A stretch of 64,000 nt of DNA, from NCBI RefSeq assembly GCF_036014215.1, contig NZ_CP107921.1, forward strand, positions 4,588,501-4,652,500, given 5' to 3'. The position numbers and the translations under genes are program-made. How positions within the stretch are numbered: the stretch's first letter is position 1; each line of letters starts with the position of its first letter. This document shows, piece after piece, positions 28,147-38,237 of this stretch. This DNA comes from Streptomyces sp. NBC_00440. Lineage in GTDB: Bacteria; Actinomycetota; Actinomycetes; Streptomycetales; Streptomycetaceae. The notes beneath the pieces were generated by a model that saw only the letters and a program-made list of their open reading frames with translations, did not search any database and had not been told where the DNA came from.

Positions 28147-29169
28147 GTGACCACCCCCGACCTCCCCCTCCACCAGATCGGCGACGACGCCGTGAGCGCC
28201 GAGCCGGCGGGCGGCTGCGGCGACGCGTGCGCCTGCGGCGACGGCTTCGGCGACGCCGATGCCGATGCCGACCCGATGGAGTGCGGTCTCGACCCCGCCC
28301 TCGCCCAGCTCCTGGCCGCTTCGGGGCTCGACCCGGTGCTGGTCGAGGACATCGCGCACCTCGCCATCGACGAGGACCTCGACGGGGGCGTGGACGTGAC
28401 GAGCGTCGCGACCGTCCCCGCCGACGCCGTCGCCACCGGCGACTTCACCGCGCGCGAGGCCGGTACGGTCGCGGGCCTGCGCGTCGCCGAAGCGGTGCTC
28501 TCCATCGTCTGCACCGAGGCCTTCGAGGTCGAGCGGCACGTCGAGGACGGCGCGCGCGTCGCCGCCGGCCAGAAGCTGCTCTCGGTCACCACCCGCACCC
28601 GTGACCTGCTGACCGCCGAGCGCAGCGCGCTCAACCTGCTGTGCCGCCTCTCCGGCATCGCGACCGCGACCCGCGCCTGGGCCGACGTACTGGAAGGCAC
28701 CAAGGCCAAGGTCCGCGACACCCGCAAGACCACACCGGGGCTGCGCGCCCTGGAGAAGTACGCGGTGCGCTGCGGCGGCGGTGTCAACCACCGGATGTCG
28801 CTCTCCGACGCGGCTCTGGTCAAGGACAACCACGTGGTCGCGGCCGGTGGTGTCGCCGAGGCGTTCAAGCTCGTACGCGCCGAGTTCCCCGACCTCGCCA
28901 TCGAGGTCGAGGTGGACACCCTCGCCCAGGTCACCGAGGTCCTGGACGCGGGCGCCGACCTCATCCTGCTGGACAACTTCACCCCGGAGCAGACCGCGGA
29001 GGCCGTCGAACTCGTCGGCGGCCGCGCCCTCCTGGAGTCCTCGGGGCGGCTCACCCTGGAGTCGGCCCGCGCCTACGCGGAGACGGGCGTCGACCACCTC
29101 GCGGTCGGCGGGCTCACGCACTCCTCGCCGATCCTCGACATCGGTCTCGACCTGCGCGAGGCGGAGTAA
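28147..29169 (+). CDS. nadC: Nicotinate-nucleotide pyrophosphorylase (quinolinate phosphoribosyltransferase)
   Basis: NadC converts quinolinate and PRPP to nicotinate mononucleotide. The 340-aa protein shows the family core: DEDLDGGVDVTS, ERSALNLLCRLSGIAT, DTRKTTPGLRALEKYAV, GGGVNHRMSLSDAALVKDNH, EVEVDTLAQ and LDNFTPEQ. The first 45 residues are a Cys/Gly/Asp-rich extension (CGDACACGDG, DADADAD). The GTG at 28147 is preferred to the one overlapping the nadB stop at 28141, because AGGAG lies 8 nt before it. Confidence 0.95.
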   Translation: MTTPDLPLHQIGDDAVSAEPAGGCGDACACGDGFGDADADADPMECGLDPALAQLLAASGLDPVLVEDIAHLAIDEDLDGGVDVTSVATVPADAVATGDFTAREAGTVAGLRVAEAVLSIVCTEAFEVERHVEDGARVAAGQKLLSVTTRTRDLLTAERSALNLLCRLSGIATATRAWADVLEGTKAKVRDTRKTTPGLRALEKYAVRCGGGVNHRMSLSDAALVKDNHVVAAGGVAEAFKLVRAEFPDLAIEVEVDTLAQVTEVLDAGADLILLDNFTPEQTAEAVELVGGRALLESSGRLTLESARAYAETGVDHLAVGGLTHSSPILDIGLDLREAE

Positions 29170-29172
29170 TCC

Positions 29173-29970
29173 ATGCTGCTCACCATCGACGTCGGCAACA
29201 CCCACACCGTCCTCGGCCTGTTCGACGGCGACGAGATCGTGGAGCACTGGCGCATCTCCACCGACGCCCGCCGCACCGCCGACGAACTCGCCGTACTCCT
29301 CCAGGGCCTGATGGGTATGCACCCGCTGCTGGGCCGCGGACTCGGCGACGGCATCGAGGGGATCGCGGTCTGCTCGACCGTCCCCTCCGTCCTGCACGAA
29401 CTCCGCGAGGTGACCCGCCGCTACTACGGCGACGTCCCGGCCGTCCTGGTCGAGCCCGGCATCAGGACGGGCGTCCCGATCCTGGTGGACAACCCGAAGG
29501 AGGTCGGCGCGGACCGCATCATCAACGCGGTCGCCGCCGTCGAGCTCTACGGCGGCCCTGCCGTCGTCGTCGACTTCGGTACGGCGACGACCTTCGACGC
29601 GGTGTCGGCGCGCGGCGAGTACACCGGCGGTGTCATCGCCCCCGGCATCGAGATCTCGGTCGAGGCGCTCGGGGTGAAGGGCGCCCAGCTCCGCAAGATC
29701 GAGCTGGCCCGCCCGCGCAGCGTGATCGGCAAGAACACCGTGGAGGCGATGCAGTCCGGCATCATCTACGGCTTCGCCGGACAGGTCGACGGCGTGGTGA
29801 ACCGGATGGCCAGGGAACTCGCCGACGACCCGGCGGACGTCACGGTCATCGCCACCGGCGGTCTCGCCCCGATGGTGCTCAGCGAGGCCACGGTCATCGA
29901 CGAGCACGAGCCGTGGCTGACGCTGATCGGGCTGCGCCTGGTGTACGAGCGGAACGTCGCCCGGCTGTGA
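29173..29970 (+). CDS. coaX: Type III pantothenate kinase
   Basis: CoaX phosphorylates pantothenate to 4'-phosphopantothenate, starting CoA synthesis, and does not respond to CoA feedback like CoaA. The 265-aa protein starts LTIDVGNTHTVLG, the ASKHA-fold phosphate-binding loop, and contains VGADRIINAVAAVELY, VVVDFGTATTFDAV and GGVIAPGIEIS. It begins 3 nt after nadC, so pantothenate and NAD genes form one operon ending with this gene. Confidence 0.95.
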   Translation: MLLTIDVGNTHTVLGLFDGDEIVEHWRISTDARRTADELAVLLQGLMGMHPLLGRGLGDGIEGIAVCSTVPSVLHELREVTRRYYGDVPAVLVEPGIRTGVPILVDNPKEVGADRIINAVAAVELYGGPAVVVDFGTATTFDAVSARGEYTGGVIAPGIEISVEALGVKGAQLRKIELARPRSVIGKNTVEAMQSGIIYGFAGQVDGVVNRMARELADDPADVTVIATGGLAPMVLSEATVIDEHEPWLTLIGLRLVYERNVARL

Positions 29971-30134
29971 ACCGGTAGCCGGACGCAGCCGCCACCCCGG
30001 TCCATGACGCGGGTGGCGGCCGGGGCGGGCCGGGCCGGGGCGCGCGGGGCCGACCGTATCCCCGCCGTATCCCCCGCCGCGCCGCCACCAGTCCATTAAG
30101 CGGATATTGTCCCTTTAGTACGTATCGTCGTTCC

Positions 30135-30731
30135 ATGCCCACGCCCTACGGATCCCGAGGCGGCATGGCCTTCAGCGCGGATGAGCTGCGTGTGCTCCGA
30201 CGCGCCCTTGCCATCGCCCTCAACCCGACCCCCGTCGCAGAAGAGGACGTCCAGGACTGTCTGCGTCTCGCCGAGTCCGTGGACGAGACCATCGCCGAGA
30301 CGGGCAGACTGCGCGCCTTCCTCCTCGCCGACCTCGCCCGCTACCGCGACGCACTCCCCGGCACGGCGAGCAGCTACACGGAGCTGCTCCAGGACGCCCT
30401 GGCCGCCGGTTACGACCCCCGCCCCGAGGACCTCGCCGCACTGCGCGCCCTGCGCGGCGCACCGTCGGGCGAGGCCCTGCTGAGGCGCTGCCGGGCCCTG
30501 GCCGAGCAGTCGGTACGCGCCCGGCTCGCCGGCCGCGCCGTGACCCCCGGCCCGCGCACCCGGCTGCTCGCACTGCCCGGCGGCCGTACGTCGGACGACC
30601 CCGAACAGCCGAAGCGTCCGGCACCGGACAAGGCCCCGGTCAAGCCCCGCCCGGCCCCCAAGCCGTCCGAGGTCTTCCCGCCACGCCGCAAGCCGGCGGC
30701 GCCCCCGTCGCAACACTCACTGACCGGATAG
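30135..30731 (+). CDS. Conserved hypothetical helical protein with Pro/Lys-rich tail
   Basis: I do not recognise a named family. Residues 1-130 of this 198-aa protein are predicted all-helical from their pattern (FSADELRVLRRALAIALNPTPVAEEDVQDCLRLAESVDETI). The last 60 residues are rich in Pro, Lys and Arg. There is no signal peptide or membrane segment. It is preceded by AT-rich sequence (30095-30133) unusual for this genome and probably its promoter. It lies between coaX and a small membrane protein gene and may be co-transcribed with the latter (13 nt gap). Confidence 0.7.
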   Translation: MPTPYGSRGGMAFSADELRVLRRALAIALNPTPVAEEDVQDCLRLAESVDETIAETGRLRAFLLADLARYRDALPGTASSYTELLQDALAAGYDPRPEDLAALRALRGAPSGEALLRRCRALAEQSVRARLAGRAVTPGPRTRLLALPGGRTSDDPEQPKRPAPDKAPVKPRPAPKPSEVFPPRRKPAAPPSQHSLTG

Positions 30732-30744
30732 CTACTCTGTCCGT

Positions 30745-30924
30745 ATGGACTACGTTTCCGCGCTTGTGCCCCCCGTGGTGATGGCCGTGTTCTTCACGAT
30801 CGTCGTGAGAACGATCGTGAAGACCCAGGGCGGCCCGAACAAGGCCAAGGAAGACGCGGCCGTGGACGCGGCGATCGCTCGCGCCGAGGCCGCGGTCCAG
30901 CCGACAGGCGGCAGCACCGCCTGA
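30745..30924 (+). CDS. Small (59 aa) single-pass membrane protein
   Basis: A short gene, MDYVSALVPPVVMAVFFTI at the start, with one hydrophobic helix (residues 5-25), a basic stop-transfer RTIVKTQGG and a charged Lys/Glu/Ala helix. Codon use is typical of the genome. TACTCT lies 6 nt before the ATG and no ribosome-binding site is visible, suggesting leaderless expression or coupling to the upstream gene. It is followed directly by a strong terminator, which supports it being a real gene. Function unknown. Confidence 0.75.
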   Translation: MDYVSALVPPVVMAVFFTIVVRTIVKTQGGPNKAKEDAAVDAAIARAEAAVQPTGGSTA

Positions 30925-30941
30925 CCGCGTCTGTGCTCGAA

Positions 30942-30975
30942 GGGCGTACGGCATTTCATGCCGTACGCCCTTTTC
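30942..30975 (+). terminator. Rho-independent terminator
   Basis: A perfect 13-bp stem (GGGCGTACGGCAT at 30942-30954 and its complement at 30958-30970) with a TTC loop is followed by TTTTC. It closes the unit containing the two small genes upstream. Confidence 0.9.
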
Positions 30976-31008
30976 TGTGTTTTCTGCGCTAATAACCAGC
31001 TATTCGTG

Positions 31009-31033
31009 ACATCTCGCACTATGGTGCAGATGT
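31009..31033. promoter_or_regulatory. Palindromic operator overlapping the start of the BlaI-family gene
   Basis: Arms ACATCT (31009-31014) and AGATGT (31028-31033) with inner GCAC/GTGC form a near-perfect dyad over the -10-like CACTAT and the GTG start codon. A protein bound here would block both transcription and a leaderless start. Autorepression by the encoded BlaI-type protein is the simplest reading. Confidence 0.6.
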
Positions 31034-31430
31034 GCCCCGTCAATTGGGAGAGCTGGAAGACGCCGTGATGTCACGGGTCTGGGAGTGGAACCGTCCGGTC
31101 ACTGTCAGGGAAGTCCTGGAAGACCTCGAACGCGACCGGACCATCGCCTACACCACCGTGATGACCGTATTGGACAATCTCCATCAGAAGGGCTGGGTAC
31201 GCCGGGAAGTGGACGGCCGTGCCTATCGATATACGGCGGTCTCCACCCGAGCCGCCTACTCGGCCGCACTGATGAACGAAGCCTGGTCCACGAGTGACAA
31301 CTCCGCGGCCGCGCTTGTCGCCTTCTTCGGCATGATGTCCTCCGAGCAGCGCGATGCACTCCGTGATGCTTTGCGCATCGTTCAGGGGGATGCGGACCGC
31401 GATGACCGTGAGGGAGACGCAGGGCGATAA
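31032..31430 (+). CDS. BlaI/MecI/CopY-family transcriptional repressor
   Basis: The 132-aa protein matches the penicillinase-repressor family: LGELEDAVMSRVWEWNRPVTVREVLEDL, then the recognition helix region IAYTTVMTVLDNLHQKGWVRREVDGRAYRYTA, and a helical C-terminal dimerisation part. Classical members are cleaved by a BlaR/MecR membrane protease; no such gene is adjacent. The GTG start lies within a palindrome and 9 nt after a -10-like CACTAT, so the mRNA is probably leaderless. It overlaps or abuts the acetyltransferase gene downstream. Confidence 0.9.
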   Translation: MPRQLGELEDAVMSRVWEWNRPVTVREVLEDLERDRTIAYTTVMTVLDNLHQKGWVRREVDGRAYRYTAVSTRAAYSAALMNEAWSTSDNSAAALVAFFGMMSSEQRDALRDALRIVQGDADRDDREGDAGR

Positions 31431-31440
31431 CGTCTTGCAC

Positions 31441-31962
31441 ATGCCAGGTACGCGAGCAAAAGCCCTCACCGTCCGCAGAGCCAGGACCAGCGATGTCCCG
31501 GCGGTGCGCGGACTCCTGGACGCGTACGTGCGCGAGCGGATCCTGCTCGACAAAGCGACGGTGACGCTTTACGAGTCCATCCAGGAGTTCTGGGTCGCGG
31601 AACGCGACGACGACGCGAGGGTCGTCGGCTGCGGCGCACTCCATGTGATGTGGGAAGACCTCGCAGAAGTGCGCACTCTCGCGGTGGACCGCGAGTTCAA
31701 GGGTGCCGGAGTGGGCCACCAGGTCCTCGACAAGCTGTTGCAGACAGCGCGGTGGATCGGGGTGCGCCGGGTATTCTGCCTCACCTTCGAAGTCGACTTC
31801 TTCGCGAAGCACGGCTTCACCGAGATCGGTGAGACTCCTGTCGACGGAGATGTCTACAGCGAGCTGCTGCGTTCCTATGACGAGGGAGTCGCCGAGTTCC
31901 TCGGTCTCGAACGGGTGAAGCCGAACACCTTGGGCAACAGCCGGATGCTTCTGCACCTGTGA
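31441..31962 (+). CDS. GNAT acetyltransferase of the ArgA (N-acetylglutamate synthase) type
   Basis: The 173-aa protein has the GNAT acetyl-CoA loop FKGAGVGHQVLDKLLQ and strong family features VTLYESIQEFWVAE, VVGCGALHVMWEDLAEVRTLAVD, FEVDFFAKHGFTEI and a tail VKPNTLGNSRMLL. These match the short stand-alone ArgA of mycobacteria (Rv2747 type), which acetylates glutamate for arginine synthesis. The ATG gives the same length as that enzyme; ATG 31402, inside the regulator gene, is an alternative with a better GGGGGA site. Other arg genes are not nearby. Confidence 0.82.
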   Translation: MPGTRAKALTVRRARTSDVPAVRGLLDAYVRERILLDKATVTLYESIQEFWVAERDDDARVVGCGALHVMWEDLAEVRTLAVDREFKGAGVGHQVLDKLLQTARWIGVRRVFCLTFEVDFFAKHGFTEIGETPVDGDVYSELLRSYDEGVAEFLGLERVKPNTLGNSRMLLHL

Positions 31963-32107
31963 GGGGCACTTCGCATCGGAACCCTATGTCCGAATCGCGC
32001 ATGTTTCCCGTGTTCTTGCACTCCTGAACCTCTGCCGGGGGTTTGTGTTTTCCAGGGAAAAGCGGTTTCCTTTCCGCGTACTGAATTTTTCGATGAAAGG
32101 AAATCCA

Positions 32108-32443
32108 GTGGCACAGAAGGTTCAGGTCCTTCTTGTCGATGACCTCGACGGCGGCGAGGCGGACGAGACCGTGACGTTCGCTCTGGATGGCAAGACTTAC
32201 GAGATCGACCTCACCACGGCGAACGCGGACAAGCTCCGCACGCTGCTTGAGCCGTACGCCAAGGGTGGCCGGCGCACCGGTGGCCGTGGCGCGGGCGGCC
32301 GCGGCAAGGCCCGTATCGCGGTCGGCGGCAACAAGGACACCGCCGAGATCCGTAAGTGGGCCAAGGAGAACGGTTACAACGTGAATGACCGCGGCCGTGT
32401 GCCCGCGGACATCCGTGAGGCCTACGAGAAGGCCAACGGCTGA
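32108..32443 (+). CDS. lsr2: Lsr2 nucleoid-associated protein
   Basis: Lsr2 is the actinobacterial H-NS analogue that bridges DNA and silences AT-rich, often horizontally acquired genes. The 111-aa protein has the N-terminal dimerisation domain (AQKVQVLLVDDLDGGEADETVTFALDGKTYEIDL), a Gly/Arg linker with RTGGRGAGGRGKAR and the C-terminal DNA-binding domain with the minor-groove RGR in NVNDRGRVPADIREAY. The GTG start has AAAGGAAA upstream. A long GC hairpin follows as terminator. Confidence 0.96.
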   Translation: MAQKVQVLLVDDLDGGEADETVTFALDGKTYEIDLTTANADKLRTLLEPYAKGGRRTGGRGAGGRGKARIAVGGNKDTAEIRKWAKENGYNVNDRGRVPADIREAYEKANG

Positions 32444-33090
32444 TTTCCGGGAGGTCCGGGGTTCGCACCCCGGACAACCGCAGTCCGGGCTCCGGGGGGC
32501 GCCCCCCGGAAAGCCGCAGCGATACGCACCATCCGGGCCCGGTGGCATTCCGTCGCCGCCGCTTCCACGAGCCGTACCAGGTCGGGAGCGCCGCCCCGCT
32601 CCCCGAACCGGCTGAACACGGGCAGGGCCGGCTCCACATCGCGCCCCGGCCCGGGGGGTCGCAACCAGCGGGCGGCCCCCTGTGCGCCGCGCAGTCCGGG
32701 AGGCACGGGAGCCCCGATCAGGCCGCCCGCGCCCATGGCGGTCAGATCCAGTGCGATCCCGCCCCACTCCAGCCAGTCGAGCAGCCCCGGCAGCTCGTCG
32801 GCGCTGCCCGCCGCCACCAGCAGCCGCACCCGGGAGCCCTCCAGCGCCACCGGTCCCGTGACGGGCGTCCTGCGCAACAGCGCGAACCCGGCGTCGGACG
32901 GCAGGTCGAGTACGTCGAAACGCAGCCCGGTCAGCAGCCGGACCGGCGGTCCGGCCACCGCGGCCCAGCCCAGCCGGGACTCGTACCAGTGCAGGGTGCT
33001 GTCGGCACTGCCGCTTCCGGTTCTGGCGCTTCCGGTGATGGTGCGCGTGCTGTCGGCCGGTTCGCGGGGGGACGGAACGGTACAGGCCAT
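32422..33090 (-). CDS. Hypothetical protein resembling a degenerate Prim-Pol N-terminal domain
   Basis: This 222-aa protein is not from a family I can name firmly. The block WYESRLGWAAVAGPPVRLL followed by LTGLRFDVLDLP resembles the opening of bifunctional primase/polymerase domains (GW, then TG and a vlDvD metal site), but the second metal Asp is replaced. The N-terminus is Ser/Thr/Arg-rich. The last 30 residues are encoded by a GC-rich repeat and by the reverse strand of lsr2, overlapping it by 22 nt, so the original stop may have been lost. GGGAG precedes the ATG. Confidence 0.6.
   Translation of the reverse strand: MACTVPSPREPADSTRTITGSARTGSGSADSTLHWYESRLGWAAVAGPPVRLLTGLRFDVLDLPSDAGFALLRRTPVTGPVALEGSRVRLLVAAGSADELPGLLDWLEWGGIALDLTAMGAGGLIGAPVPPGLRGAQGAARWLRPPGPGRDVEPALPVFSRFGERGGAPDLVRLVEAAATECHRARMVRIAAAFRGAPPGARTAVVRGANPGPPGNQPLAFS
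32492..32511. terminator. Perfect GC palindrome downstream of lsr2
   Basis: Twenty bases are exactly self-complementary (TCCGGGGGGC and its complement GCCCCCCGGA). The site is 48 nt past the lsr2 stop, within a REP-like GC-rich stretch (32461-32515), and also lies inside the end of the convergent gene. There is no T-run; it may act as a bidirectional terminator or as a repeat relic. Confidence 0.55.
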
Positions 33091-33301
33091 GACTGAGCAA
33101 CTCCCGGAATGCGCCAGGGTTACGGAGTGCTTCCGTTTGATTGCGTTCTGTTGATGAACAAGAGGCGCGCGGATGTGTTCAGGAGCGCCCGGATGTTCGC
33201 CCGTAGCTGAGGGGAACCGTCGCGCGCCGCATGGACTGTCAGTGTCTGCGGGTAAGACATACCTAGTGGGGAGGGGCGACACGCGGTTCAGGCGGTCTCA
33301 C

Positions 33302-33374
33302 GTTCGCCATCGGCGTACTGGAGACAGGGGTATCTGCCTGGCCTGCGGGAACATCGTCTCGCACCATCGGGTTG
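33302..33374 (+). promoter_or_regulatory. clpC promoter: ClgR-type box and sigma-R-type promoter
   Basis: The 430-nt gap before clpC holds two known-type signals. A dyad CGCCATCGGCG at 33305-33315 fits the actinobacterial ClgR consensus WNNWCGCYNANRGCGWWS fully on the minus strand (33302-33319). Twenty-seven nt further on is GGGAAC (33347-33352), exactly 18 nt, then GTTG (33371-33374), the pattern of SigR-dependent promoters (GGAAT-N18-GTT). Both ClgR and SigR are known activators of clp genes in Streptomyces. The implied 5' leader is about 140 nt. I see nothing else in 33091-33300. Confidence 0.7.
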
Positions 33375-33519
33375 GAGCAGTTGTCGGCTGTTCGGGCCGG
33401 AGGCCATGGACGGGTGTCGGCAGTTGGAATGAGCTGTCCCGCCCCGCGGGACTAGCATGCGGAAGGACTGGGAGGGGACCGACCCCTCGCTGCCCGACCG
33501 CTCTGAGGAGCGATTAACG

Positions 33520-36045
<2,526 letters not shown>

Positions 36046-36074
36046 CGCCGATGCGTTGAACGGCCCGAGCAGCG

Positions 36075-36119
36075 AAAGGGCGGCCCCGGAACCGGTCATC
36101 GGTTCCGGGGCCGCCCTTT
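36075..36119 (+). terminator. Terminator after clpC
   Basis: A perfect 20-bp stem from AAAGGGCGGCCCCGGAACCG to its complement, loop GTCAT, ends in CCCTTTCC. With A on one side and T on the other, it can act for both strands and also serves the convergent hydrolase gene. Confidence 0.9.
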
Positions 36120-36168
36120 CCGCGTCACCGGCAGCCCTGCCCTCGCCCGGGCCGGTGCCGTCCGCAGC

Positions 36169-37038
36169 TCACGCCTTCGCGAACTCCCGCAGATCCGCGG
36201 TGAGCCGGTCCCCGTGAGTGGCGAACAGGCCGTGCCCGGCGTTCTCGTATATCCGCAGCTCGGACTCCGGGATCAGCGCGGCCGAGCGGCGCCCGGTGAG
36301 GTCGAGGGGCGTCGAGGCGTCGTGCGTCCCGTGGACCACCAGCGCCGGGACATCGATCGCGGACATCTCCGGGGCGAGGTCCAGCGTGACGACCAGGTCG
36401 CACATGGCAGCCGTGGCACGCAGGGTCGCTCCGGTGCAGCGAGCTGCCAGATGGCTCATGTACGCGTCGGAGAGGCGGTTCTCCGGATGCCGGCCATCGG
36501 GGAGCCGGCGCTGGTTCTCGGGGAGCTGCAGAGCGAAGAAGGCATCGACCCCGTCCGCGAAGAACGCGTACCGGTCCCGGCGGATCGCCTCATTGCCTCT
36601 TTCCACGGCCGCCGGGTCCAGCCCGCCGGGATGGTCGGCGGTACGGACGAGCCCGGGCACCAGTCCCGCAACCAGTGCCAGCCGTGCCACCCGCGCGCTG
36701 CCGTGCCGGGTCAGATACCGGACGGCCTCCGCCGCGCCGAGCGAGTGCCCGACGAGCGTGACGTCCGTCAGGCCGAGATGGTCCAGGAGCGCCCCGATGT
36801 CGTCGGCGAGCGTGTCGAGATCGAACCCGCCCCACACGTCGTCGGACCGGCCGTGGCCGCGCCGGTCCAGGCCGACGCAGCGGTAGCCGTCGGCGGCCAG
36901 CGGAAGCATCTGGCGCTCCCACATCTCCGTACCGAAGTACGCGCTGTTGATGAAGACGAGGGTCCGGTCCGCCTCGCGGTCCCCGTAGTCGATGTAGTGC
37001 AGCCGGGTGCCATCGGTGGTGGTGGTGAAGTACGGCAT
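36169..37038 (-). CDS. Alpha/beta-hydrolase (haloperoxidase/esterase-like)
   Basis: The 289-aa protein has the complete catalytic set: oxyanion region FINSAYFGTEMWERQM, GLDRRGHGRSD, nucleophile elbow VGHSLGAAE, acid in VVHGTHDASTP and histidine in ENAGHGLFAT. These match non-heme haloperoxidase-like hydrolases. There is no signal peptide, so it is probably cytoplasmic. The ATG is preceded by GGGGAGG. It is convergent with clpC and divergent from the peptidase gene. The substrate is not predictable. Confidence 0.85.
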   Translation of the reverse strand: MPYFTTTTDGTRLHYIDYGDREADRTLVFINSAYFGTEMWERQMLPLAADGYRCVGLDRRGHGRSDDVWGGFDLDTLADDIGALLDHLGLTDVTLVGHSLGAAEAVRYLTRHGSARVARLALVAGLVPGLVRTADHPGGLDPAAVERGNEAIRRDRYAFFADGVDAFFALQLPENQRRLPDGRHPENRLSDAYMSHLAARCTGATLRATAAMCDLVVTLDLAPEMSAIDVPALVVHGTHDASTPLDLTGRRSAALIPESELRIYENAGHGLFATHGDRLTADLREFAKA

Positions 37039-37544
37039 CGGGGCCTCCCCTGTCGGTCCGGGCTTCGGTGCTTGCAAGCCAAGAGCCTGCTGCAGACGCC
37101 GCCGCGGGTCGATTACGCCGGAGGTAATGGCACCAGGACCGACAGGGAAGGCCCCGCCGAAGGTCCCGAAACGGACAGGCGTTGGTCCCTCGCCGGTGAC
37201 ATGGGCCACAGGGGTGTTATGGCCTACTACCCGGCCTAGGGGGTGCGGTGCCGACGGCTGCCGGGCCTTCCGGACCGGGCCGCCCGGGACTTTCGGCCCT
37301 CGGCGGGCACGGACCGCGCGGGGCCGATCCTTGCCCGGGCGATCTGTGCTTAAACGTCCCCGTGCGGATCGGTGTCCATGGATGCGGGGCGGTCCGGGCC
37401 CGTGATCCGAGGGGACTTCTTCCGCGCTTGCCCTACGACGCAATGTCGTAGATGGGCGTTTTGGGTGCTACGCGGAATGGGTTACCAATGAGTGGTCCGC
37501 CCGACCTGTTCGGTTGGGTCCACTTACGTACGGAGATCCCACGT
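37039..37544. other. Long intergenic region between hydrolase and M23 peptidase
   Basis: About 500 nt without a gene. It contains the leftward hydrolase start region and, on the right, a 7-bp perfect inverted repeat CTACGAC (37433-37439) and GTCGTAG (37445-37451) about 95 nt before the peptidase start. Because actinobacterial cell-wall hydrolase genes are often controlled by c-di-AMP (ydaO-type) riboswitches, I looked for that conserved core but did not find it by eye. The remainder is GC-rich sequence without clear structure. Confidence 0.6.
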
Positions 37545-38237
37545 ATGCAGAAGCACACCACGTCCCACGTGTCCCGCCGGTCCCCGCTTCGCACCCGCGC
37601 TGCGGTCGTAGCCGCCGGGCTCGGAGTGTCGGTCGCGCTGGGAGCCGGGGTCGCGGTCGCTGCCGACGCACACCCGGCCACCGCAGCCGCAGGAACCCCG
37701 AACGTCGCCACCGCGCTCGCCCACCAGGCCAGCGCCCAGGCGAAGGCCGCCCAGCACACCGCCAAGACGGCGAAGGAGACCAAGGCCGCCAAGGCCGCCC
37801 AGGCGAAGAAGGCCGCCAACGAGTGGATCTCGCCCGTCGCGCACCCCGTGATCGGTGAGCCCTTCGGCGAGGCCGGCCACATGTGGTCCCACAAGCACTC
37901 GGGTCAGGACTTCGTCGTCCCGACCGGCACCGCGGTCATGGCCGCGCACGGCGGCACCGTCGTGAAGGCCGGCCCCAACGGCGGCGGCGACGGCCCGGCG
38001 TACGGCAACGCGATCGAGATCAAGCACAGCGACAACACGTACTCGCAGTACGCGCACCTGTCGGAGATCGACGTCCACATAGGCCAGACCGTGAAGACCG
38101 GTGAGGTCATCGCCAAGTCCGGTGCGACCGGCAACGTGACCGGCCCGCACCTGCACTTCGAGGTCCGCACGGGACCGAACTACGGCTCGGGCTTCAACCC
38201 GATGCCGTTCCTGAAGGCCCACGGCGTGAAGTTCTGA
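37545..38237 (+). CDS. Secreted M23-family peptidoglycan endopeptidase
   Basis: The 230-aa protein has a signal peptide (RRSPLRTRAAVV, then a hydrophobic core ending VAVAADA), an Ala/Lys-rich spacer (residues about 60-90) and a C-terminal LytM domain. Zinc-ligand motifs are HSGQDF and GPHLHFEVR. Such enzymes cut peptide cross-bridges in peptidoglycan during growth or spore germination. GGAG lies 9 nt before the ATG. It is convergent with the TetR gene and their ends overlap by 44 nt. Confidence 0.92.
   Translation: MQKHTTSHVSRRSPLRTRAAVVAAGLGVSVALGAGVAVAADAHPATAAAGTPNVATALAHQASAQAKAAQHTAKTAKETKAAKAAQAKKAANEWISPVAHPVIGEPFGEAGHMWSHKHSGQDFVVPTGTAVMAAHGGTVVKAGPNGGGDGPAYGNAIEIKHSDNTYSQYAHLSEIDVHIGQTVKTGEVIAKSGATGNVTGPHLHFEVRTGPNYGSGFNPMPFLKAHGVKF

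Noticed and set aside
31978..32005. GGAAC-N20-GTT upstream of lsr2, resembling an ECF sigma promoter
   Set aside because: The spacer is longer than the usual 18-19 nt and no supporting element was found, so it is not listed as a promoter.
37039..37544. Possible ydaO-type c-di-AMP riboswitch before the M23 peptidase gene
   Set aside because: Expected from biology, with disA in the same window, but the conserved core sequences could not be recognised by eye. A covariance-model search would settle it.
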